From Yoonia maricola (GTDB taxonomy: Bacteria > Pseudomonadota > Alphaproteobacteria > Rhodobacterales > Rhodobacteraceae), in the NCBI RefSeq assembly GCF_002797915.1, contig NZ_PGTY01000001.1:1488001-1552000 (forward strand): 64,000 bases of DNA. The letters are read 5' to 3'. Positions 57,989 through 64,000 of the stretch are shown here, one piece after another (within the stretch, counting starts at the first letter, position 1; each line of letters starts with the position of its first letter). Made by a program: the position numbers and the translations under genes. The notes beneath the pieces are model-generated. The model had not been told where the DNA came from. It saw only the letters and a program-made list of their open reading frames with translations, and did not search any database.

Positions 57989-58021
57989 AGACCGGATGTA
58001 ATGCTTTTCGCGGCGGAGAAC

Positions 58022-58495
58022 ATGGCGAAAAAACACGCAAAACAGCTTCCCCTCAAGCTACGCACCGGGCGCAAAACGGATGTGCGCGCACAATTTGCAG
58101 CACTGTGTTGGCGCGTCAAAAATGATCAAGTGCAAGTGTGCCTGATCACCAGTCGAACGCGCGGGCGCTGGATCATCCCCAAAGGCTGGCCGATGCATAA
58201 GCAAACACCAGCAAATGCCGCCGCCACCGAAGCCTATGAAGAGGCAGGGGTCCGCGGTGAAGCGGTTGATTTTTGCCTTGGTGTCTACAGCTATCACAAA
58301 CCGCAAAAGGTAGGTAACGCGCCAATCGTCACGATGGTCTATCCGGTTCATGTGACCCATGTACACAGCAAGTGGCCCGAAAAAAAGCAACGACGGCGCA
58401 AATGGCTATCACCTGCGAAAGCAGCTAAGAAATTGACCGAACCAGAGTTGAAACGCATCGTGGCCAACTTCAAACCGCATAAAATCATACGCTAG
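58022..58495 (+). CDS. NUDIX hydrolase, diphosphoinositol/diadenosine polyphosphate type
   Basis: A 157-residue NUDIX protein. The box reads GWPMHKQTPANAAATEAYEEAGV (residues about 61-83): the EE pair that binds Mg is present, but the upstream Glu is Gln and the R of RE-x2-EE is Thr, as in the DIPP/KGWPM subgroup. It should cleave a nucleoside diphosphate linked to another group. A GGAG ribosome site precedes ATG 58022. The same frame is open for about 400 codons upstream, but that is the antisense of the deacetylase-family gene and not coding. Confidence 0.8.
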   Translation: MAKKHAKQLPLKLRTGRKTDVRAQFAALCWRVKNDQVQVCLITSRTRGRWIIPKGWPMHKQTPANAAATEAYEEAGVRGEAVDFCLGVYSYHKPQKVGNAPIVTMVYPVHVTHVHSKWPEKKQRRRKWLSPAKAAKKLTEPELKRIVANFKPHKIIR

Positions 58496-58556
58496 CAAGC
58501 GCTTGCAGCATAGCCCAGATAGCCTATTTAAAGGTTTGCAAAGTAGACAGGCCAAG

Positions 58557-58961
58557 ATGATCCGTTTCCATCTCAAATGTGACCAAGACCATGCATTCGA
58601 AAGCTGGTTCCAGTCAGGCGACGCTTTTGACAAGCTCGTCGCGGCTGGCATGGTGAACTGCACGTCATGCGGTTCTACCCAAGTGACCAAGTCGATCATG
58701 GCCCCTGCTGTCAGCACGTCGTCCGACGTCAGGGCGCCAAAACTCACCGAAAACGCGATTGCCGCGTTACGCGATAAGGTCGAGGCGAACTCGGACTATG
58801 TGGGCAAAAGTTTCGTGAAAGAGGCGCGGGATATGCATGATGGCGTTGTCCCCGAGCGGCCAATTTATGGCGAAGCAAATCTAAATGAAGCGAAAAAACT
58901 GGTGGATGATGGCATCCCTGTCGTCCCCCTGCCCTTCATGCCGCGCAAGAAGACAAACTGA
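58557..58961 (+). CDS. DUF1178 family zinc-ribbon-like protein
   Basis: A 134-residue protein matching DUF1178: IRFHLKCDQDHAFESWFQSGDAFDKLVAAGMVNCTSCGS at the N terminus, with Cys residues that could form a zinc ribbon; a variable middle; and a C-terminal VPERPIYGEANLNEAKKLVDDGIPVVPLP. Function is unknown in the family. ATG 58557 is placed 61 bp after the NUDIX stop, and the short-chain dehydrogenase follows after 20 bp, so the three may form an operon. Confidence 0.85.
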   Translation: MIRFHLKCDQDHAFESWFQSGDAFDKLVAAGMVNCTSCGSTQVTKSIMAPAVSTSSDVRAPKLTENAIAALRDKVEANSDYVGKSFVKEARDMHDGVVPERPIYGEANLNEAKKLVDDGIPVVPLPFMPRKKTN

Positions 58962-58981
58962 CCTGAGATAAAGGAAATCCC

Positions 58982-59632
58982 ATGACCATCGTGATTACCG
59001 GAGCCAATCGCGGGATAGGGCAGGCTTTATTTAACCGCTATAACGATCTGGGCCACAAGGTGATCGGCACGCATCGCGCGCCGACGCACGGGGCGATGCA
59101 CCAGCTTGAAGTGACAGATCCGGCATCACATGCCGCCTTTGCAGACGGTCTTGGCGACAGCAGCGTTGACTTGCTGATCTGCAACGCAGGCATTTATGAA
59201 GACAAAGGGCAGAGCCTTGTCGACGGTTATCCCGCGTCCATGTGGGCGCACGGGTTTGCGACCAATGTCACGGGTGTCTTTCTAAGTTTCCAAACCCTGC
59301 TCCCACACTTGCGGCGGGCCGAGACACCGAAAATCGCGATCATCTCTTCGCAAATGGCGTCCGACACCCGTGCGCCAGGCGGCAGTTACATCTATCGCGC
59401 CAGCAAGGCTGCTGCGTTGAACCTTGGGCGCAATCTGGCCAGTGATCTGAAAGCGGAAGGCATCGCTGTGGGTATCTATCATCCGGGTTGGGTACAGACG
59501 GACATGGGCACGCAAAGCGCGGAAATCACCACTGCAGAAAGTGCCGAAGGCTTGATGGCGCGGTTTGCCGCCCTTGATCTGGCGTCAACAGGGTGCTTTG
59601 AAACCTGGGATGGACGCACCCACCCCTACTAA
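58982..59632 (+). CDS. short-chain dehydrogenase/reductase
   Basis: A 216-residue classical SDR. The cofactor motif TGANRGIGQ is at residues 6-14, NAG near 63, the catalytic Ser in IISSQM near 120, and Tyr/Lys in YRASKAA near 139-145. It is shorter than most SDRs (about 250) and resembles the CsgA-like subgroup. The substrate is unknown. It follows the DUF1178 gene by 20 bp in the same direction. Confidence 0.87.
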   Translation: MTIVITGANRGIGQALFNRYNDLGHKVIGTHRAPTHGAMHQLEVTDPASHAAFADGLGDSSVDLLICNAGIYEDKGQSLVDGYPASMWAHGFATNVTGVFLSFQTLLPHLRRAETPKIAIISSQMASDTRAPGGSYIYRASKAAALNLGRNLASDLKAEGIAVGIYHPGWVQTDMGTQSAEITTAESAEGLMARFAALDLASTGCFETWDGRTHPY

Positions 59633-59704
59633 CCGATTGCCCTTCGTGGCCACGGGCATTAAAGGAAGCGCTGATTAAAACTGCGTTTTCGAAAGACAGC
59701 CCCC

Positions 59705-60943
59705 ATGCCAACGCTTGTGATGAAGTTCGGCGGTACATCCGTAGCCAATCTTGACCGGATTGCGCGCGCCGCCAAACGCGTCGCTGTCGAGGTGGCCAAC
59801 GGCTATGATGTGATCGTGATCGTGTCAGCCATGTCGGGCAAAACGAACGAGCTGGTAGGCTGGGTCAATGAAACATCACAGTTCTATGATGCGCGCGAAT
59901 ATGATGCGATTGTGTCGTCGGGTGAAAATGTTACGGCGGGTCTAATGGCGCTGCGTTTGCAGGAAATGGATATCCCGGCACGGAGTTGGCAAGGCTGGCA
60001 GGTGCCGGTGCAAACCACCTCGACCCATTCCAGCGCGCGGATCGAAGACATCCCGACCGATAACATCAATACAAAGTTCGGCGAAGGCATGAAGGTAGCC
60101 GTTGTAGCAGGCTTTCAAGGGCTTAGCCCAGAAGGCCGGATCACGACGCTGGGGCGTGGCGGGTCTGACACGACCGCTGTAGCCTTTGCCGCAGCTTTCG
60201 GCGCGGAACGTTGCGACATCTACACCGATGTCGATGGCGTCTACACCACCGACCCGCGGATCACGAACAAAGCCCGCAAGTTGGACAAAATCTCGTTCGA
60301 GGAAATGCTGGAACTAGCGTCGTTGGGCGCCAAGGTCTTGCAAACCCGCTCGGTCGAGTTGGCGATGCGATACAAAGTACGTCTGCGCGTGCTGTCATCA
60401 TTTGAGGAACCATCCAACAGCGCCGGAACGCTGGTTTGCGATGAGGAGGATATCATGGAATCCAATGTTGTGGCCGGTGTGGCCTATTCCCGCGACGAAG
60501 CGAAGATGACGCTGATCTCGGTCGCTGACCGTCCTGGTATTGCGGCGGCGATTTTTGGCCCGCTGTCTGATGCGGGCGTCAACGTCGATATGATCGTCCA
60601 GAACATCTCGGAAGAAGGACGCACGGACATGACGTTCTCTTGCCCTGTCGATCAGGTCAAGCGGGCCGAGAAAGCCATGCAGGCCGCCAAAGATAATGGT
60701 GACATCAATTACCACGATCTGGTTGCCGATGAAGGTGTTGCAAAGGTCAGCGTCGTTGGTATCGGGATGCGCAGCCACACGGGTGTGGCAGCCAAGATGT
60801 TCCGTGTGCTTTCTGCTGAAGGCGTAAACATCAAAGTCATTACAACCTCCGAGATAAAGATTTCCGTGTTGATCGACAGAAAATACATGGAACTTGCCGT
60901 CCAAGCCCTGCATGATGCCTTTGAATTGGAAAAAGCGGGATAG
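59705..60943 (+). CDS. lysC: aspartate kinase
   Basis: A 412-residue aspartate kinase, the first step to lysine, threonine and methionine. The kinase domain has MKFGGTSVAN at the start, VSAMSGKTNEL near 40, GRGGSDTTA near 152 and TDVDGVYTTDPR near 175. Two ACT domains follow (about 265-335 and 345-410; VSVVGIGMRSHTGVAAKMF), expected to give feedback inhibition by lysine and/or threonine. Length and order are those of the single-chain alpha/beta aspartate kinases. It is not linked to other lysine genes here. Confidence 0.96.
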   Translation: MPTLVMKFGGTSVANLDRIARAAKRVAVEVANGYDVIVIVSAMSGKTNELVGWVNETSQFYDAREYDAIVSSGENVTAGLMALRLQEMDIPARSWQGWQVPVQTTSTHSSARIEDIPTDNINTKFGEGMKVAVVAGFQGLSPEGRITTLGRGGSDTTAVAFAAAFGAERCDIYTDVDGVYTTDPRITNKARKLDKISFEEMLELASLGAKVLQTRSVELAMRYKVRLRVLSSFEEPSNSAGTLVCDEEDIMESNVVAGVAYSRDEAKMTLISVADRPGIAAAIFGPLSDAGVNVDMIVQNISEEGRTDMTFSCPVDQVKRAEKAMQAAKDNGDINYHDLVADEGVAKVSVVGIGMRSHTGVAAKMFRVLSAEGVNIKVITTSEIKISVLIDRKYMELAVQALHDAFELEKAG

Positions 60944-60962
60944 CATCATGCCCGCCTGATGC
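60943..60962 (+). other. short hairpin after lysC
   Basis: GCATCA (60943-60948) and TGATGC (60957-60962) form a 6-bp stem with an 8-base loop between the lysC stop and the next gene. No T-tract follows, so a terminator function is doubtful. Confidence 0.3.
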
Positions 60963-60977
60963 GTGGGAGGCATGAAA

Positions 60978-61688
60978 ATGGGTTTCGCCAAAATTGCCGC
61001 TGCCGGCCTTGCCGCTGCTTCACCGCTTCATGCCGATCCTGACGTACCAACGCATGCCGAAAACGTACTTCTGCATGTAATCGCGCATGAAATAGGCCAT
61101 GCGCTTATCCGTGAGTTCGATCTGCCAATTCTTGGGCCAGAGGAAGCACTCGCTGACGATTTTGCAACGGTTTTGATCAACACAATGCTTCCCGACCGCG
61201 CTGAGGTCATCATAACGGATTACGCCACATTCCTCGCCGCTGATCAAACCGAGGCATCCTTGTTTTCAGAGTACAACGATGATGTCAAACGCGGCGCACG
61301 GGCGGTTTGCATGACGTATGGGTATGCCCCTGACCGGCACGCAGCACTTGCAGCGCAGTTCGGATTGGATGGCGATTTGGCCACAGCCTGTGCAGACAGC
61401 GCGCCTGAGGTTTTTCGAAGCTGGCGCCGCACCCTCGCACCTTTGATGATGCCAAGCACAGCACCGGTCACCGAGGTGGGACTGGACTTTGACGATAGCG
61501 ATATAGCTGTTTTTCTCGCCGACAGCGAAGTCATGGCAATCGCAGAAGGCCTTTTGCAGCAATTCGACTGGCACTCACGTATCACACTATCGATCCGCGC
61601 GTGCGACGGCAGTGCAGGCTGGTCACGCAATGGCAGGACCATTACGGTTTGTGACAGTTACATCCAACGGTTTGCGGCAGCGCAATAG
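60978..61688 (+). CDS. DUF4344-type exported metallopeptidase
   Basis: A 236-residue protein with a signal-like N terminus (MGFAKIAAAGLAAASPLHA) and a HEIGHALIREFDLP zinc-binding motif near residue 40 followed by PEEALADDFAT, the gluzincin-like arrangement of DUF4344 proteins. Late Cys residues (MTYGY region, IRACDG, TVCDSY) may form disulfides, fitting a periplasmic location. ATG 60978 is best spaced from the GGGAGG site; ATG 60972 and GTG 60963 are alternatives. Substrate unknown. Confidence 0.78.
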   Translation: MGFAKIAAAGLAAASPLHADPDVPTHAENVLLHVIAHEIGHALIREFDLPILGPEEALADDFATVLINTMLPDRAEVIITDYATFLAADQTEASLFSEYNDDVKRGARAVCMTYGYAPDRHAALAAQFGLDGDLATACADSAPEVFRSWRRTLAPLMMPSTAPVTEVGLDFDDSDIAVFLADSEVMAIAEGLLQQFDWHSRITLSIRACDGSAGWSRNGRTITVCDSYIQRFAAAQ

Positions 61689-61703
61689 AATGTCGGAGGA
61701 CCC

Positions 61704-63947
61704 ATGCCAGAACGGCTAGAAACAGAAAGCCGCAAACTGCTGGGGCGGCTGCGCGAAGCGCTTGCGACTGACAATGAAGGTCAGGAGCGTCTGAACGCTG
61801 TTGTCGATCTGATTGCAGATTCGATGGGCACCGAGGTCTGCTCAATCTACCTGTTCCGTGATAGCGAAACGCTGGAGCTTTGCGCCACCAAAGGTTTGCA
61901 GGCAGAGGCGGTTCACCAGACCCGCATGCGACTGGGCGAGGGCCTTGTGGGCCGCACTGCCAAAAGCCGCACCGTCATCAACACTGCCGATGCCCCCGCA
62001 TCCAAAGGGTTCCGCTACATGCCCGAAACCGGCGAAGAGCGGTTCTCGTCCTTCTGCGGCGTCCCGATCCAGCGTTTGGGCGATGTGTTGGGCGTACTGG
62101 TCGTGCAGTCAAAAGACGCCCGCGAATACACCACCGATGAAGTCTACGCGCTTGAAATCGTCGCAATGGTCATAGCCGAGATGACAGAACTGGGTGCGTT
62201 TGTAGGCGAAGGCGCCGCCCTTTCGGCCCGACATCAGCGGCCTGTCATGCTGCGCGGGTCTATCGCGCAAGAGGGCGCGACTGAAGGTTTGGTTTACCTG
62301 CATGAACCGCGTGTGGTCGTCACAAACCCTATCTCGGACGATCCCGAAACGGAAAGTGCACGCCTGCATGACGCGATCGAACAACTGCGCGCTGGCGTCG
62401 ACGATATGCTGATTGGCGCGAACACGGCGGACAGTGACCAAAAACAAGTGCTCGAGGCTTACCGCATGTTTGCAAATTCCAGCAGTTGGCTCAAACGCAT
62501 GCAAGAGGACATCCAAAACGGTCTGTCTGCCGAGGCCGCGGTGGAAAAGGAACAGTCGCTTGCACGCGCGCGGATGGCTAAGGCAACCGATGCTTATTTG
62601 CGCGAGCGTTTACATGACCTTGATGATCTGTCCAACAAGCTATTGCGTCTTTTGACCGGACAGGGTGCCGATGCGCGCGCTGATATGCCAGACAACCCGA
62701 TCCTTGTGGCCCGTAACATTGGGCCCGGCGAGTTGCTGGAATACGGTAAAAAGATCAAAGGGATTGTGTTGGAGGAAGGCTCTGTCGGGAGCCATGCGGC
62801 GATTGTGGCGCGCGCTTGGGCGATCCCACTGATCATCAACGCCAAAGGTGTAACCCGCGAGGCCCTGAATGGTGACCCAATTCTGGTCGATGGTGAACAA
62901 GGCATTGCCCACTTGCGCCCAGATGAAACCGTGCAAGCCGCCTTCCGTGACAAAATCGAGATGCAAACACGCGCGCAGAAACGCTATGCTTCGATCCGTG
63001 ATTTGCCTGCGGAAACCAAATGCGGTCAGATCATTTCCTTGCAAATGAATGCCGGTCTGCTTGCTGATCTGCCCTCACTCGAAGGATCAGGGGCCGAGGG
63101 TGTCGGCCTCTTCCGTACCGAACTGCAATTCCTGATCCGTAACCAGATGCCCCGGAGGGCCGAACTTTCGGCGCTCTATTCCCGCGTCCTGAATGCGGCC
63201 GGGGGCAAGCGCGTCGCCTTCCGCACGCTTGATATCGGGTCAGACAAAGTGCTGACCTACATGAAACCCAACGATGAGCCCAACCCCGCGATGGGCTGGC
63301 GTGCGATCCGTGTGGGCCTTGATAAACCGGGTGTCTTGCGCATGCAGCTGCAAGCCTTGTTACGTGCCGCTAACGGAAAGCCGCTGGCGGTCATGTTTCC
63401 CTTCATTACCCAGATCAGCGAATTCCGCGCAGCCCGCACGGAAATGGACAAAGCCATGGCGCGTGAAACCAAGCTGGGGCATGCGTTGCCGTCCAAACTA
63501 GAGGTCGGTGCGATGCTGGAAACACCATCGCTCGCCTATGCCCCCGATGCGTTCTTTAAAGAAGTCGACTTCATCTCGATCGGTGGCAATGATCTGAAAC
63601 AGTTCTTCTTTGCGGCAGACCGCGAAAATGAGCGGGTGCGCAAGCGTTATGACACGCTCGACAGCAGCTTCTTGGCCTTCATTCGCAATGTCATCCTGCG
63701 GTGCGAGGCGACAGGCACACCGCTGTCATTTTGTGGCGAAGATGCCGGGCGTCCGGTTGAGGCGCTTTGCTTTGCAGCCCTCGGGCTGCGCAGCCTGTCG
63801 ATGCGCCCGGCCTCGGTTGGGCCGGTCAAGCATCTGCTGCGCCGCGTCGATCTGAACGAAGTGCGCAAGGTCATGGATGATGCGATGAATAATGGCGATC
63901 AATCCGTGCGCCGCGCCGTGGCCGATTGGCTGGTCTATCAGGTCTGA
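61704..63947 (+). CDS. ptsP: phosphoenolpyruvate-protein phosphotransferase, nitrogen PTS enzyme I
   Basis: A 747-residue EI-Ntr. A GAF sensor domain (about residues 15-165, SMGTEVCSIYLFRDSETLELCATKGL) is followed by the enzyme I phosphorylated-His domain (His364 in GSHAAIVARAWAIP) and the PEP-binding barrel (GVGLFRTELQFL near 465, Cys677 in SFCGEDAGRP). EI-Ntr uses PEP to phosphorylate NPr and EIIA-Ntr and responds to glutamine through GAF, linking nitrogen status to potassium and carbon regulation. A CGGAGGA ribosome site precedes the ATG. Confidence 0.95.
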   Translation: MPERLETESRKLLGRLREALATDNEGQERLNAVVDLIADSMGTEVCSIYLFRDSETLELCATKGLQAEAVHQTRMRLGEGLVGRTAKSRTVINTADAPASKGFRYMPETGEERFSSFCGVPIQRLGDVLGVLVVQSKDAREYTTDEVYALEIVAMVIAEMTELGAFVGEGAALSARHQRPVMLRGSIAQEGATEGLVYLHEPRVVVTNPISDDPETESARLHDAIEQLRAGVDDMLIGANTADSDQKQVLEAYRMFANSSSWLKRMQEDIQNGLSAEAAVEKEQSLARARMAKATDAYLRERLHDLDDLSNKLLRLLTGQGADARADMPDNPILVARNIGPGELLEYGKKIKGIVLEEGSVGSHAAIVARAWAIPLIINAKGVTREALNGDPILVDGEQGIAHLRPDETVQAAFRDKIEMQTRAQKRYASIRDLPAETKCGQIISLQMNAGLLADLPSLEGSGAEGVGLFRTELQFLIRNQMPRRAELSALYSRVLNAAGGKRVAFRTLDIGSDKVLTYMKPNDEPNPAMGWRAIRVGLDKPGVLRMQLQALLRAANGKPLAVMFPFITQISEFRAARTEMDKAMARETKLGHALPSKLEVGAMLETPSLAYAPDAFFKEVDFISIGGNDLKQFFFAADRENERVRKRYDTLDSSFLAFIRNVILRCEATGTPLSFCGEDAGRPVEALCFAALGLRSLSMRPASVGPVKHLLRRVDLNEVRKVMDDAMNNGDQSVRRAVADWLVYQV

Positions 63948-64000
63948 GGCAACTTGCCGGCTGCCAGAACCGCATGGAAATGATCCGTCACGGCTTGATC
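63938..64000 (-). CDS. possible C-terminal end of a convergent gene (partial)
   Basis: On the minus strand a frame enters from the right edge and stops at 63938-63940 after 20 codons (DQAVTDHFHAVLAAGKLPQT). It would overlap the ptsP stop by 10 bp, as other convergent pairs here do. Too short to assign, and it may be chance. Confidence 0.25.
   Translation of the reverse strand, partial: DQAVTDHFHAVLAAGKLPQT

Noticed and set aside
56822..58021. A plus-strand open frame of about 400 codons continuous with the NUDIX gene
   Set aside because: It is antisense to the deacetylase-family gene, whose protein has clear metal-binding motifs; the plus-strand translation is rich in Arg, Gln and Cys with no family features. 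Only the part from 58022 is NUDIX.
59618..59662. Possible hairpin (CGTGGCCACG palindrome) after the short-chain dehydrogenase gene
   Set aside because: The palindrome has no loop and the outer arms do not extend it cleanly; no T-tract follows, so no terminator was called.

Overview
The window looks like chromosomal DNA of an alphaproteobacterium of the Rhodobacteraceae (Roseobacter group). This rests on gene content and order: a proline dehydrogenase PutA divergent from an Lrp-type PutR, NasT/NasS-controlled nitrate assimilation, TRAP transporters, EI-Ntr (PtsP), and several small proteins of a Roseobacter type. Genes are dense and often joined by ATGA stop/start overlaps. Two tRNA genes (Leu-UAA and Cys-GCA) are present. 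I saw no CRISPR array, no intact prophage and no intact insertion sequence.

Layout. 1-7.7 kb is a catabolic block: the end of one aldehyde dehydrogenase, an M19-type dipeptidase, and a convergent operon (TRAP DctP-DctQ-DctM plus a second aldehyde dehydrogenase) divergent from a LysR regulator; the substrate is unknown. 7.7-18.6 kb holds tRNA-Leu, a TPR protein, putR/putA with a palindromic operator, a rhomboid protease, an inositol monophosphatase, a membrane GGDEF-EAL protein, metR/metF with a MetR box, and a thioesterase. 18.6-35 kb is mostly housekeeping: DUF2235 protein, valS (carrying an in-frame palindromic element), aminotransferases, an MsbA-type exporter, ygfZ, efp, cobQ, a TolC-type protein and an isoaspartyl methyltransferase homologue.

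35.2-50.0 kb is the centrepiece, an assimilatory nitrate reduction locus: nasT-nasS, an RNA leader, then nrtA-nrtB-a double ATPase-two globins-nirB-nirD-nasA-a TrpD2-like gene-cysG. The leader shows the two-hexaloop (A1/G4) signature of an ANTAR-protein target, with the second hairpin overlapping a 14-bp terminator stem. It therefore reads as a NasT antitermination switch governing import of nitrate, its reduction to nitrite and ammonium, and siroheme synthesis. A molybdate ABC transporter (54.3-56.8 kb) can supply molybdenum for NasA.

50.0-64.0 kb begins with a tyrosine-recombinase remnant running into tRNA-Cys. Then come a hydrolysing UDP-GlcNAc 2-epimerase homologue with two tandem Kdo-transferase homologues, modABC behind a deacetylase-family gene, a NUDIX protein, a DUF1178 protein, a short-chain dehydrogenase, aspartate kinase, a DUF4344-type metalloprotease and ptsP. 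All assignments come from reading motifs by eye; no database search was run.
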